Origin: Sphingobacterium haloxyli
GTDB lineage: Bacteria; Bacteroidota; Bacteroidia; Sphingobacteriales; Sphingobacteriaceae
Direction: 5' to 3'
Assembly: GCF_002980525.1 (NCBI RefSeq)
Contig: NZ_PVBQ01000008.1
Span: 1-64,000, forward strand
Length of the DNA stretch: 64,000 nucleotides
Shown here: piece after piece, positions 1 through 9,630 of the stretch
Position numbering within the stretch: position 1 is the first letter of the stretch
Layout of the letters: each line of letters starts with the position of its first letter
Notes under the pieces: model-generated
The model's database searches: none
What the model saw: the letters and a program-made list of their open reading frames with translations, nothing else
Told to the model about the DNA's origin: nothing
Translations under genes and position numbers: made by a program

Positions 1-81
1 GGGATCAGAACGCTGATATACAACAGGATAGATGAATAAAATATCAACAAAAAATAGAAATAATGTGGAGAATAGTAGAAA

Positions 82-121
82 ATAAAAAAAGGCTGCTCAA
101 AAATTACTTTTGAGACAGCCT
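82..121 (-). terminator. Intrinsic terminator of the proline dehydrogenase gene
   Basis: A 13-bp hairpin with one bulged base (arms 90-102 and 108-121, 5-nt loop) is followed on the minus strand by a long T-run (the A-run at 82-90). It lies just past the stop codon of the proline dehydrogenase gene. A shorter T-run on the plus side may let it work in both directions. Bases 1-81 show no gene. Confidence 0.85.
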
Positions 122-126
122 CCTTT

Positions 127-1323
127 TTATGATTTTAGACGTCGTCTCCGTTCCTTTTCTTTCTGGATCAACTCCAGTTCACGGTTAGTTTGTCCGCCGA
201 CAGAAGTATTTTCTTGTGCCCGACGGAATAAATAAGGCATAACTGCTTTTACAGGACCGTAGGGCATGTATTTTGCGACATTGTAACCAGCTTCTGCAAG
301 GTTAAACGATAAGTTGTCCGACATGCCGAGCAATTGGGAAAAGAAAATATGCTCATTTCGGGCGGAAATACCACGTTGGATCATTTCTTCCGCCAGTAAC
401 CGAGAACTTTCTTCATTATGCGTACCAGCTACCAATCCAATGCGATTGATATGTTCCAAACAAAAGTGGATCGCCAGATTGTAATCTCGATCACAAGCTT
501 CCTTATTAGGTTGTATAGGTGAGGGATAACCTTTTTCCGCCGCTCGTGCACGTTCTATCTCCATATAGGCGCCGCGTACGATCTTTGCGCCTAAGTAGAA
601 GTTTTGGTTTTGGGCATAAGCGAAGTCGGCCTGTAATGAGGCCCATTTGTCGTGACGGTACAACTGATATGTGTTATAAACGGTAACGCTATCCTTGTTG
701 TACTTTTCCATCATTTCCCGCGCCACATCATCGATAGTGTCTTGTACCCAGGAATGTTCCGCATCAATCAATACCCTATGCCCCGCGTCGTAGCATGCTT
801 TGCAGATTCGGTCGATACGTTTGTAGATTCGGTCAAACTCCGCTTTCTCATCCGACGATAAGTGTTCACCAGCATCCATTTTGGCAAATAAGTCAAAGCG
901 ACCCAGACCTGTCGGCTTAAATACACAGAACGAAGTGTGCTTATTGCGATTGGTGTATGCCACCGTCCGCAGGATTTCTTCGCAATTGGCGTCGAAGCTT
1001 CCTTCAGCTCCTTTTCCTTCTACGGAGTAGTCGAGAATAGTCGTGACCTTTGCTTGTCCAAGCTCCGCGATTGCTTGGTCACAATCTTCAATAGACTCAC
1101 CCCCACAAAATTGTTTGTAAATGGTATTTCGGATAATTCCCTGTATGGGAAGTCCTATTTTGAGCGCAAAATTAGTCAACGGTGTGCCGATTTTGATAAG
1201 CGCATTGCTTGAAACCATTTTAAAAAGCCAGTATGCTTTTTCGAGGTCTTTGTCGGATTTATTCCGGAATGCAATTTCAGTGTTGTTAAAATCCAGTTTA
1301 ACCAAGTTATTGGCAGATATCAT
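127..1323 (-). CDS. Proline dehydrogenase
   Basis: FAD-dependent oxidation of L-proline to pyrroline-5-carboxylate, the first step of proline use as carbon and nitrogen source; the enzyme normally passes electrons to the quinone pool at the inner membrane. The 398-residue protein is a stand-alone PRODH barrel without the aldehyde dehydrogenase half of PutA. The conserved block KIVRGAYME and the RRAQEN motif (residues about 367-372, FAD/substrate contact in the family) are both present. The C-terminus is strongly basic (ERRRRLK). No P5C dehydrogenase is in the window, so the second step must be encoded elsewhere. A TAATTTTG -7 box at 1344-1351 (minus strand) lies 20 bases before the ATG. Confidence 0.93.
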   Translation of the reverse strand: MISANNLVKLDFNNTEIAFRNKSDKDLEKAYWLFKMVSSNALIKIGTPLTNFALKIGLPIQGIIRNTIYKQFCGGESIEDCDQAIAELGQAKVTTILDYSVEGKGAEGSFDANCEEILRTVAYTNRNKHTSFCVFKPTGLGRFDLFAKMDAGEHLSSDEKAEFDRIYKRIDRICKACYDAGHRVLIDAEHSWVQDTIDDVAREMMEKYNKDSVTVYNTYQLYRHDKWASLQADFAYAQNQNFYLGAKIVRGAYMEIERARAAEKGYPSPIQPNKEACDRDYNLAIHFCLEHINRIGLVAGTHNEESSRLLAEEMIQRGISARNEHIFFSQLLGMSDNLSFNLAEAGYNVAKYMPYGPVKAVMPYLFRRAQENTSVGGQTNRELELIQKEKERRRRLKS

Positions 1324-1501
1324 ACGTGTAAAATATTAACGGTCAAAATTAAATAATTATTTTCATCTATTTGTTCCTTTTCGGCAGCAGATAAGCTTTT
1401 ATAGTTAACGATAATTATCCTTTTTTTTACTCATATTATTTACCACTTAGTATGATAACGCCTATCTTTACGAAACTGTTGAAAATAGTAGAAATAGGGA
1501 T

Positions 1502-1708
1502 ATGCAAAATTTTATATTAAAAGGGGATTATATTCAATTAATTCAATTGCTAAAAGTCATGAATTGGGTAGAACACGGTGCCATGGCCCAATTCGTGGTA
1601 GAAGAGGGATTGGTAAAATACAATGGCCAAGTAGATTATCGAAAAAGATTAAAGGTAAAAGTGGGAGACATCATCGAATTTGATGGTCAGCAAGTAAAAA
1701 TTGTTTAA
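1502..1708 (+). CDS. Small S4-domain RNA-binding protein (YbcJ-like)
   Basis: A 68-residue protein that is almost entirely one S4 RNA-binding fold. The pattern I-x-L-x-x-L-L-K, then G-A-x-A-x-x-x-V-x-E-G-x-V-x-Y-N-G, and R-K-R-x-K-x-K-V-G-D at the end is typical of the short YbcJ/YaaA-type S4 proteins. It presumably binds structured RNA or the ribosome; no specific target can be named. It stands 35 bp before aroB on the same strand and may be co-transcribed with it. Confidence 0.85.
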   Translation: MQNFILKGDYIQLIQLLKVMNWVEHGAMAQFVVEEGLVKYNGQVDYRKRLKVKVGDIIEFDGQQVKIV

Positions 1709-1743
1709 TTTAGTGCAATAATTTATTTCAAACATCATCATAC

Positions 1744-2817
1744 ATGACAAAACAGCTTGCCAGTCTTGGTTATCAGATATTTTTCGAAAAAAATCTTGAA
1801 TCTTTAGAAGCGTTTGTTACTTCACGAAACTATTCCCAAATATTGGTGTTGGTTGACCGAAATACGAACGACTATTGTTTGCCTATATTGCAGTCGGCGC
1901 TTTCAGAGATAACGGATTACGACATTATTGAAGTAGATCCCGGGGAAGAAAATAAAAATATTGATTTCTGTATTGGTGTCTGGAAAACCATGCTCGACTT
2001 TGGCGCAGATCGAAAAGCGCTTATGATAAATCTTGGAGGAGGCGTGGTGACGGATATGGGCGGGTTTGCTGCCTCTACTTATAAAAGGGGAATAGATTTT
2101 ATCCAGATTCCAACGACGCTACTCTCTCAGGTAGACGCATCGGTGGGAGGGAAAACTGGAATAGATTTAGACAACGTGAAAAATATAGTAGGGACGTTTA
2201 CCCAGCCTCAAGCAGTCTTTATTAGCGGTCAATTTCTTTCAACGTTGGATGAACGTCAAATGCGTTCTGGTTTTGCCGAAGTTATTAAACACGGCTTGAT
2301 CCATGATAAGGACTTGTTTATAAAGGCTAAAGGAGTCAATCTGAAAACAGATGATTTAGATGATGTCATTTTTCGTTCAGTGGCAATTAAGAACGAAGTT
2401 ATTACGCAAGATCCGACTGAAAAAGGTATGCGGAAAATCTTGAACTTCGGGCACACCATTGGACACGCGATAGAGGGATACTCTCTGGCTCACGACGCTG
2501 ACCCACTTTTACATGGCGAAGCAATAGCGTTAGGTATGATTTGCGAGGCCTATATCGCGCACAGGATCAACGGTCTTCCGACAGCAGATTTGTCTGAAAT
2601 AGCACAAGCATTTGATAGTAGGTTCCAACGGTATTCCTTTTCGGAGGATATATATCCGGAAGTTATCAGGCTGATGCAAAATGATAAAAAGAACGAAGAG
2701 AAGAAATTGGGTTTTGCCTTGCTTTCCGAGATCGGTAAATGTGATTACAATATCTATGCGGAAGAAGAACTGATTTTAGAAAGCTTAGATTTTTACAGAA
2801 ATAGAGAATCGTTATGA
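1744..2817 (+). CDS. aroB: 3-Dehydroquinate synthase
   Basis: NAD- and metal-dependent conversion of DAHP to 3-dehydroquinate, step two of the shikimate pathway, in the cytoplasm. The 357-residue length is normal. Family hallmarks are visible: the nucleotide-binding D-P-G-E-E-x-x-K near residues 65-72, the glycine-rich GGGVVTDMGGFAAS, the PTTLLSQVDASVGGKTG block, and the metal ligands in E-V-I-K-H-G and N-F-G-H-T-I-G-H. The stop codon overlaps the start of the next gene by 4 bp (ATGA), so the two are probably translated together, although their functions are not obviously related. Confidence 0.96.
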   Translation: MTKQLASLGYQIFFEKNLESLEAFVTSRNYSQILVLVDRNTNDYCLPILQSALSEITDYDIIEVDPGEENKNIDFCIGVWKTMLDFGADRKALMINLGGGVVTDMGGFAASTYKRGIDFIQIPTTLLSQVDASVGGKTGIDLDNVKNIVGTFTQPQAVFISGQFLSTLDERQMRSGFAEVIKHGLIHDKDLFIKAKGVNLKTDDLDDVIFRSVAIKNEVITQDPTEKGMRKILNFGHTIGHAIEGYSLAHDADPLLHGEAIALGMICEAYIAHRINGLPTADLSEIAQAFDSRFQRYSFSEDIYPEVIRLMQNDKKNEEKKLGFALLSEIGKCDYNIYAEEELILESLDFYRNRESL

Positions 2818-3527
2818 AATATGTTTGCTTGCTAATGGGATTGATTTTTGTAGGACAGTTGTTTTTGGGATACGGTCAGGAGCGTATATTGATTTTTACG
2901 AAAACAACAGGTTATCGACACAAAAGCATTCCTAAAGGAGTGGAAACAGTTACAAAGCTGCTTAAGGCCGAAAAAATAATTCCTGTCCATTCGGAAGATG
3001 CAAACTATTTTTCGACCGACAGCTTACGTCAATTTGCTGCAGTTATATTTTTAAATACATCAGGTAGTGTATTAAATGAGCAACAGAAAGTCGCTTTTCA
3101 AAACTTCATCCGCTTGGGAAAGGGGTATATGGGTGTTCACGCCGCTTCTGATACCGAATTTGAATGGCCTTGGTATGGTGAATTGGTAGGAGGCTATTTT
3201 ACTCAGCATCCTCCAGTGCAAGAAGCGAAAATTGAAGTCGTTGACCGCACACATGCCGCCACGGAACATTTGCAAGACGTTTGGTGGCATAAAGACGAAT
3301 GGTATGATTTTAAAAATATACAGCCGGGATTGCATATTCTTATGACTTTAGATGAGCAAAGTTACGAAGGCGGAACAATGGGTAAGTTTCATCCGATTGC
3401 CTGGTTTAGAGAATTTGATGGTGGGCGCTCATTCTATACCGCGCTTGGACATACCGAGGAATCCTATGATGAAGTTTACTTTCAGAAGCACTTAATAGGC
3501 GGTATTAAGTACGTGCTAGGACGTTAA
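2814..3527 (+). CDS. Secreted ThuA-domain protein
   Basis: A 237-residue protein with an N-terminal signal peptide (hydrophobic residues about 4-20, probable cleavage near GYGQ) followed by one ThuA domain, a glutamine amidotransferase-like fold named after a trehalose-utilisation gene. Typical blocks are F-T-K-T-x-G-Y-R-H at the start, G-x-G-Y-M-G-V-H-A-A-S-D-T in the middle, and F-Y-T-A-L-G-H-T-x-E near the end. Such proteins are common in Bacteroidota, often with carbohydrate enzymes, but the substrate is unknown. It overlaps aroB by 4 bp and precedes the peptidase gene by 23 bp. Confidence 0.88.
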   Translation: MKYVCLLMGLIFVGQLFLGYGQERILIFTKTTGYRHKSIPKGVETVTKLLKAEKIIPVHSEDANYFSTDSLRQFAAVIFLNTSGSVLNEQQKVAFQNFIRLGKGYMGVHAASDTEFEWPWYGELVGGYFTQHPPVQEAKIEVVDRTHAATEHLQDVWWHKDEWYDFKNIQPGLHILMTLDEQSYEGGTMGKFHPIAWFREFDGGRSFYTALGHTEESYDEVYFQKHLIGGIKYVLGR

Positions 3528-3550
3528 GTAAATTTGACTGCTTTTTCCTT

Positions 3551-4858
3551 ATGAATAAATTTCTGTTTTCTGTAATCGTCTTATCCTTTTGGTCTTCCAT
3601 TGTGAGTTCACAAGATATCAACCTAATACAGAGGGAACTCGATCGATCACCTATATTAAAAAATCACTTTTTCAGTTTCAGTCTCTATGATATCGAGCAG
3701 AATCGGTTTCTGTTGGGATTAAATGAAGATAAGCATTATACACCGGCTTCCAATACAAAAATATTTACCTTGTTCGCCGTACTTAAGCATATTGGCGATT
3801 CGATACCGGCGATTCATTATATAGAAAAGGGAGATTCTTTGCTCTTTTGGGGGACGGGTGATCCCACTTTTCTACATCCAAAGTTGGGTGCTGGTATCGT
3901 GTATAACTTTCTATCAGCAACGGATAAAAAGTTATTTTACGTAGGAGAGGTGCGGACAGAAGAGCCATTTTATCGTAAAGGGTGGGCAATGGAGGATTAC
4001 GATGCGTATTACCAACCTGAAATAACGCCATTTCCAATTTACGGCAATGTCGTTACTTTTAAAAGTACTGGGAATAGACTAACGGTTTTTCCGCAGCGCT
4101 TCCAATTTGCGGTTGAAAAACAAGCCTTCGCAGAATCGAACCGCTTCAGAATTCGCCGAAAATTTGACGAGAATATTTTCCTTATTAGTAGTGCGCGAAT
4201 TCCAGACAACTATCTGGTTCATAAACCTTTTAAATATTCCGATGAACTGTTCGTACAGCTATTGCAGGACACCCTACAAAAACAGGTAGAATTAATTCAA
4301 TATCCCAAACCTACGAAAGTAGATACTTTATTTTCTGTCGCTACAAAAGATATATTACGAGAAATGATGTTGATCAGCGATAATTTTTTGGCAGAACAGT
4401 TGATGATGACCGCGGCAATGAATAAATATGGAGAATTTAATACTGATCGTTTAAGAAAAGACATGGAAGCTACTTACTATGCTTATTTCACGGATAAAAT
4501 AGATCTATACGACGGCAGTGGCTTATCACCTTACAATAAAGTTACCGCGAGAAGCGTGGTGGAACTCCTGTTAATGATAGCGCAATCGGTGCCCGAAGAG
4601 AACAAACTTCGATATTTATTTGCCGCCGGGGGGAAAGAGGGGACCCTGAAGACAACCTACCGATTGGATGGTGGGTTGCCGTTTGTGTGGGCTAAAACGG
4701 GTACAATAAAAAGTGTACATTGCCAAAGCGGGTATATCTATACGCGTGGGGGACGAACCTTGGCTTTCTCTTTTCTCAATAATAATTTTTTAGGCTCAGC
4801 TGCTCCGGTACGTAAAGAGGTCGCCCGTATTATGACCTTTGTCCGAGAGAACTATTAG
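3551..4858 (+). CDS. D-Ala-D-Ala carboxypeptidase/endopeptidase, PBP4 (peptidase S13) family
   Basis: Periplasmic serine peptidase that trims or opens peptidoglycan cross-links. The 435-residue protein starts with a signal peptide (residues about 1-20). The three active-site motifs are visible: S-N-T-K with nucleophile Ser67 and Lys70, S-D-N in LISDNFLAEQ, and K-T-G in WAKTGTI. This S-x-x-K ... S-x-N ... K-T-G order and the length fit the class C low-molecular-mass PBPs (DacB type). It follows the ThuA gene by 23 bp, probably in the same transcript. Confidence 0.93.
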   Translation: MNKFLFSVIVLSFWSSIVSSQDINLIQRELDRSPILKNHFFSFSLYDIEQNRFLLGLNEDKHYTPASNTKIFTLFAVLKHIGDSIPAIHYIEKGDSLLFWGTGDPTFLHPKLGAGIVYNFLSATDKKLFYVGEVRTEEPFYRKGWAMEDYDAYYQPEITPFPIYGNVVTFKSTGNRLTVFPQRFQFAVEKQAFAESNRFRIRRKFDENIFLISSARIPDNYLVHKPFKYSDELFVQLLQDTLQKQVELIQYPKPTKVDTLFSVATKDILREMMLISDNFLAEQLMMTAAMNKYGEFNTDRLRKDMEATYYAYFTDKIDLYDGSGLSPYNKVTARSVVELLLMIAQSVPEENKLRYLFAAGGKEGTLKTTYRLDGGLPFVWAKTGTIKSVHCQSGYIYTRGGRTLAFSFLNNNFLGSAAPVRKEVARIMTFVRENY

Positions 4859-4898
4859 ATCATCAATCACTATTTTTTTACTATCTTCGCTATTATTT

Positions 4899-6206
4899 AT
4901 GCGTGTTATTGAAAAAAACGACAAACGCTTGATTCGCTCTTGGTCGATGTTTGATTGGGCGAACTCTGCTTACAATCTGGTTATCACATCGACCATTTTT
5001 CCGGCTTATTATACAGCCATTACACAGACAGCAGAAAATGGTGATATTGTCCATTTTTTCGGATTTAAGGTAATCAATACTGCTCTTACCAATTTTGCTT
5101 TGGCATTCTCTTATCTCTTCATGGCGTTTCTATTGCCCTTTCTCTCCTCCTATGCCGACGTACAAGGAAGAAAGAAGACAATGATGATGTTTTTTACCTA
5201 TTTTGGAGCGATAGCCTGCATGGGGCTTTTCTTTTTTCGTTTGGAGACCCTTGAATTAGGGGTAATATTGTTTGGATTGGCTGCAATGGGGTACATAGGC
5301 GGTGTATTATTTAACAATTCCTATTTGCCAGAAATAGCCACGATAGATAAACAAGATAGTGTGAGTGCACAGGGTTTTGCGTACGGTTATGTAGGGTGTG
5401 TTACATTACAGCTCATCTGTCTGGTGTTTATTTTAAAACCCGAATGGTTTGGTATAACAGAGCCATCTTTTGGTCCGCGATTATCGTTCTTGCTCGTAGG
5501 TATATGGTGGGCAGGATTTTCCATCATCCCGTTCGTAGCACTTCCTAATAATCAAAAATCAACGATCCGCGCTTCTAAGAAGGTCTTTCGTACCGTAATA
5601 ATAGAGTTTCGTATCGTGATGCGGCGTATAAAGAAAATGCAACGTATTCGCCGTTTTTTGCCAGCTTATTTTTTCTATTCTGCCGGTGTGCAAACAGTAA
5701 TGATCGTAGCTGCTGCTTTTGGTGCAAAAGAACTTCAGCTGGAGACCTCTAAACTGATCATCACCATATTGTTAATTCAGCTCGTCGCCATATTGGGGGC
5801 TTTTCTAATGTCCAAGCTTTCGAAAAGGTTTGGTAATATTAAGGTTCTAATCGCTGTCGTATTGGTATGGATAGTTGTGTGTGTATCGGCGTTTATCATA
5901 AAAACAGAAATCGAATTTTATGTTTTAGCTTGTTTGGTTGGGTTAGTGATGGGCGGCATTCAGTCCTTATCGAGATCTACTTATTCTAAATTCCTACCGG
6001 AAAACACGAAAGATACGACGTCGTTCTTTAGTTTCTATGATGTCACAGAAAAACTGGCTGTCGTGTTAGGATTGTTTTCTTTTGGATTGATCGAGCAGTT
6101 TACACATAATATACGTTATTCGGCATTATTTCTTTCTATATTTTTTATCATTGGATGTGGTTTGCTCTTTCGTTTACTACGATTCAATAAGGCTATGACA
6201 ATATGA
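4899..6206 (+). CDS. MFS transporter, UMF1 (Atg22-like) family
   Basis: Inner-membrane transporter with about 12 hydrophobic segments. The N-terminal block S-W-x-x-F-D-W-A-N-S-A-Y-N is the signature of the UMF1/Atg22 branch of the major facilitator superfamily; substrates are not established in bacteria. The ATG at 4899 is preferred (435 residues) because an upstream start at 4839 would add 20 residues overlapping the previous gene, and a TATCTTCG box resembling a Bacteroidota -7 element sits at 4882-4889. The 3' end overlaps the next gene by 4 bp. Confidence 0.88.
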   Translation: MRVIEKNDKRLIRSWSMFDWANSAYNLVITSTIFPAYYTAITQTAENGDIVHFFGFKVINTALTNFALAFSYLFMAFLLPFLSSYADVQGRKKTMMMFFTYFGAIACMGLFFFRLETLELGVILFGLAAMGYIGGVLFNNSYLPEIATIDKQDSVSAQGFAYGYVGCVTLQLICLVFILKPEWFGITEPSFGPRLSFLLVGIWWAGFSIIPFVALPNNQKSTIRASKKVFRTVIIEFRIVMRRIKKMQRIRRFLPAYFFYSAGVQTVMIVAAAFGAKELQLETSKLIITILLIQLVAILGAFLMSKLSKRFGNIKVLIAVVLVWIVVCVSAFIIKTEIEFYVLACLVGLVMGGIQSLSRSTYSKFLPENTKDTTSFFSFYDVTEKLAVVLGLFSFGLIEQFTHNIRYSALFLSIFFIIGCGLLFRLLRFNKAMTI

Positions 6207-6931
6207 AGGTAGAGCTATTTATCCCTTGTTTTATAGATCAAATTTATCCTGAGACTGCATTTAGTACCATTAAATTGTTGCAAAAGGCAGGATGTGATGT
6301 AGTTTATAACCCCAAGCAAACCTGTTGTGGACAGCCCGCCTATAACGCTGGGTTTTGGGACGAGGCCAAACAAATCGGACTTAAATTCCTTGATGATTTT
6401 GCTGAAGATTGTTTTATTGTGTCGCCATCGGCTTCGTGCACGGGTATGATAAAGAACGGTTATGATGATTTATTTACGAATTCTACGGTGCATAATCGCT
6501 GTCGTAATATCCAGTCAAACATCTATGAATTGAGCGACTTTTTGGTAAATGTGCTTAAAAAAGATTATTTTGGAGCGGAATTAGTGGGAACCGCAGTCTA
6601 CCATGATTCTTGTTCAGCGTTACGGGAGTGCAAAATTAAAGATGAACCTCGGCAGCTATTAACGCAAGTAGGGGGGCTCGAGGTTATCCCAATGCGCGAT
6701 CAGCAGACATGTTGTGGGTTCGGTGGAACTTTTGCCGTAAAATTTGAAGGCATATCGGCGGCGATGGCCGAACAAAAAATACAAAATGCGATGGCCGTAA
6801 AAGCTGACTATATTATTTCGACAGATAGCTCTTGTTTATTACAACTACAAGGATATATTGATAAACATCAACTACCAATCAAGACGAAACATATTGCAGA
6901 TGTGTTGACGTCTGGATGGGCAAATATTTAA
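6203..6931 (+). CDS. LutA-like (Fe-S)-binding oxidoreductase subunit
   Basis: A 242-residue protein with two CCG domains: Q-T-C-C-G-Q-P-A-Y-N near residues 40-49 and Q-T-C-C-G-F-G-G near 176-183, with additional cysteines in YHDSCSALREC. This is the architecture of LutA/YkgE, the heterodisulfide-reductase-like subunit of L-lactate oxidation complexes. The partner genes lutB and lutC are not adjacent, so its pathway here is inferred only from family. ATGA overlap with the transporter gene suggests translational coupling. Confidence 0.88.
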   Translation: MKVELFIPCFIDQIYPETAFSTIKLLQKAGCDVVYNPKQTCCGQPAYNAGFWDEAKQIGLKFLDDFAEDCFIVSPSASCTGMIKNGYDDLFTNSTVHNRCRNIQSNIYELSDFLVNVLKKDYFGAELVGTAVYHDSCSALRECKIKDEPRQLLTQVGGLEVIPMRDQQTCCGFGGTFAVKFEGISAAMAEQKIQNAMAVKADYIISTDSSCLLQLQGYIDKHQLPIKTKHIADVLTSGWANI

Positions 6932-6947
6932 CAAAACCTAATAATCC

Positions 6948-7832
6948 ATGAACTCAAGAAGAACATTTTTAAAAAACTTAGGTCTAGCAGCAGCAGGGGT
7001 AGCGGTAGCACCTTCTTTAGATGTATTTGCAGCGACAAAACCATGGTTTGAGATTTCGTTAGCACAGTGGTCTCTTCACAAAACACTATTTGCTGGGGAT
7101 CTGAAAAATATTGATTTTCCCGAATTTGCGGCGAAAAAGCTCAATATATACGGCGTAGAGTATGTAAATCAATTCTTTAAAGATAAAGCGAAGGATATGG
7201 CCTATTTGAAAGACCTAAACAATAGAGCCAAAGACAACGGTGTTAAAAATGTGATGATTATGATCGATGGCGAGGGGAATCTAGGCGACGAAGATAACAC
7301 CAAGCGCCTCCAAGCGGTAGAGAACCACTATAAGTGGGTAGATGCCGCTGCTTTTTTAGACTGTAAATCTATTCGAGTAAACGCAGCCGGAAAGGGAACA
7401 CCGGAGGAGGTTGCACAACGCGTCGTGGAGAGTTTAGGCGCGTTGGCGGACTACGGCAGCAAGGCGAAAATAAACGTTATTGTTGAAAACCACGGTGGCA
7501 TTTCGTCGCACGGAGATTGGTTATCGGGCGTATTGAAAGCGGTAGATAAAAAGAACTGCGGAAGTTTACCGGACTTTGGTAACTTCTATGAATACGACCG
7601 TTATCAAGGTGTACAGGATTTAATGCCATATGCCAAAGGTGTCAGTGCTAAGTCGCATGATTTCGATGTAAATGGTAATGAAACGGGCATCGATTATCAT
7701 CGTATGATGAAAATTGTGAAAGAGTCGGGCTTTAAAGGCTATGTCGGAATTGAATACGAAGGTAAGACACTCCCGGAGGTAGAAGGTATTTTAGCCACCA
7801 AAAAATTGCTGGAGCGATTTAAGACGTTATAA
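6948..7832 (+). CDS. Sugar phosphate isomerase/epimerase-like TIM barrel, Tat-exported
   Basis: A 294-residue protein of the xylose isomerase-like TIM barrel family. The N-terminus M-N-S-R-R-T-F-L-K followed by an alanine-rich hydrophobic stretch ending near DVFA is a twin-arginine signal, so the folded protein is likely sent to the periplasm. Metal-site residues typical of the fold are seen in I-V-E-N-H-G-G, L-P-D-F-G-N-F, S-A-K-S-H-D-F-D and G-I-E-Y-E-G. Exported members are abundant in Bacteroidota; the sugar or cyclitol substrate cannot be told from sequence. Confidence 0.87.
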   Translation: MNSRRTFLKNLGLAAAGVAVAPSLDVFAATKPWFEISLAQWSLHKTLFAGDLKNIDFPEFAAKKLNIYGVEYVNQFFKDKAKDMAYLKDLNNRAKDNGVKNVMIMIDGEGNLGDEDNTKRLQAVENHYKWVDAAAFLDCKSIRVNAAGKGTPEEVAQRVVESLGALADYGSKAKINVIVENHGGISSHGDWLSGVLKAVDKKNCGSLPDFGNFYEYDRYQGVQDLMPYAKGVSAKSHDFDVNGNETGIDYHRMMKIVKESGFKGYVGIEYEGKTLPEVEGILATKKLLERFKTL

Positions 7833-8017
7833 ATTACCCGTGTTGCTAATGCATTTTTTATATTTTTTCAGTAAGCCGTAATTGAAATTTTACAAAATTA
7901 AAAATGGAGATAACGGAAAAAGCTAGAATTTTTATTTTCTTTGTAGCGAAGTTACCAAAATCAATTAGGAAAAACGCATCTAGATGATTTTGGTTTTGAT
8001 GACTATAACTTAAAAAG

Positions 8018-9601
8018 ATGATTCAACAAAAAGAAGACGAAGTCCTGGTAAATCACCTTACCAAGCAGGGCATTGACAACAAAATGGTGATGGGGCATCC
8101 CGCAAGTTTATTTGTCCTGTTTTTTACCGAAATGTGGGAACGTTTTAGCTATTACGGTATGCGCGCCCTATTGACGGTGTTCCTCATAACGGAAATTGTC
8201 AAAGGTGGCTGGGGATGGACAAATGCAGAAGCCATGCAACTTTATGCCTGGTACACAGGTCTAGTATACCTCACACCTTTGATCGGGGGAATGATCGCGG
8301 ACAAGCTTACAGGCTATCGGAAAGCAATTCTACTCGGGGCCTTAATCATGACCTTGGGGCACTTGTCCATGGCCTTCGAAGGGTTTGGAGACAGCTTTTT
8401 TTACTTGGGATTAGTTTTAATGATCCTTGGTAACGGCTTGTTTAAACCCAATATCTCCTCCATGGTGGGCCAGTTATATCCCAATACGAGTACAAAGAAA
8501 GACGCGGGGTACACCATTTTTTATATGGGTATCAATGCAGGAGCTTTCCTGGGCATGTTGCTATGTGGCTATATCGGCGAGAAGATTGGCTGGCATTATG
8601 GCTTCGGACTGGCAGGTGTATTTATGTTCTTTGGTATGTTGCAATTCTTTTTTGCACAAAAGATATTTGGTGTCATAGGAGAGAAGCCCGATACAACGCA
8701 TAAGCCCCAAGAGCACGTAGAGAAGGCTACGGAAGAGGAAACACCCAAACATGTTGTTCGTGATCGACTTATCGTTGCGGGAATCCTGATGTTGGCCAGT
8801 GTGTTTTTCTTCTTTGCTTTTGAACAGGCCGGCGGCTCCATGTCGATATTTGCCAAAGACTACACACAACGGGTTTTGGACGGAAATGCTGGACTAACTT
8901 TTAAATGGGTCGATGCAGCCCTGACTATTTTTCCAATCATGATTGTTACCTGGGTCTTGTACGGCCTAGCGAAAAAAATTGCCCCCACTTATCCTTTGAC
9001 GATCTTATTTACCGCGTTATCTTTCGCTATTATCTGGGGGTTGGGTATTTGGAAGGTATACCGCGAATTCAGTGCTGATCAAACGGAAGTGACCGTTTCC
9101 TGGTTTCAAATTTTAAATTCCTTCTTCATCATCACGTTAGCTTCTTCTTTCAGTAAAATGTGGGAGAAAATGTGGAACCCTTCTGGTGCTGTTAAATTCG
9201 CCTTGGGACTGCTGCTTGTAGGTGTAGGTTTTGTCGCTCTGGCTTTCGGAGCCAGTTCCATTCCCGCGGGAGCAACAACGGCTTCGGTCAGTATGGTGTG
9301 GTTGATACTTGCCTATTTCTTTCATACGACGGGTGAACTATGTTTATCACCGGTAGGATTGTCGTATATTAGTAAGCTGTCACCCAAGAAATTTGTGGGA
9401 TTGCTTTTCGGGCTTTGGTTTACTGCCTCAGCTATCGCGAATTTTATTGCTGGCATGACCGGATCCTATATTGACAGGATTTCTGAGGAGTATTCCATGT
9501 CAATATTCTTTTATATCGTTGCATCCATTCCAATCGCAGCAGCTTTGTTGTTGTTGATCTTTAGCAGCAAGTTACGGAAAATGACACATGGTATTGATTA
9601 A
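8018..9601 (+). CDS. Proton-dependent oligopeptide transporter (POT/PTR2 family)
   Basis: Inner-membrane importer of di- and tripeptides driven by the proton gradient. The 527-residue protein has about 12-14 membrane segments. The POT signatures are present: the E-x-x-E-R motif in EMWERFSYYGMR (TM1), G-N-G-L-F-K-P-N-I-S, the PTR2 block GINAGAFLG, and the late F-H-T-T-G-E-L-C-L-S-P-V-G-L-S segment. The 185-bp upstream gap has no clear consensus promoter. It is followed after 29 bp by a glycosyltransferase gene. Confidence 0.94.
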   Translation: MIQQKEDEVLVNHLTKQGIDNKMVMGHPASLFVLFFTEMWERFSYYGMRALLTVFLITEIVKGGWGWTNAEAMQLYAWYTGLVYLTPLIGGMIADKLTGYRKAILLGALIMTLGHLSMAFEGFGDSFFYLGLVLMILGNGLFKPNISSMVGQLYPNTSTKKDAGYTIFYMGINAGAFLGMLLCGYIGEKIGWHYGFGLAGVFMFFGMLQFFFAQKIFGVIGEKPDTTHKPQEHVEKATEEETPKHVVRDRLIVAGILMLASVFFFFAFEQAGGSMSIFAKDYTQRVLDGNAGLTFKWVDAALTIFPIMIVTWVLYGLAKKIAPTYPLTILFTALSFAIIWGLGIWKVYREFSADQTEVTVSWFQILNSFFIITLASSFSKMWEKMWNPSGAVKFALGLLLVGVGFVALAFGASSIPAGATTASVSMVWLILAYFFHTTGELCLSPVGLSYISKLSPKKFVGLLFGLWFTASAIANFIAGMTGSYIDRISEEYSMSIFFYIVASIPIAAALLLLIFSSKLRKMTHGID

Positions 9602-9630
9602 GAAAAGCACCTAATAATACTTCATCAAAC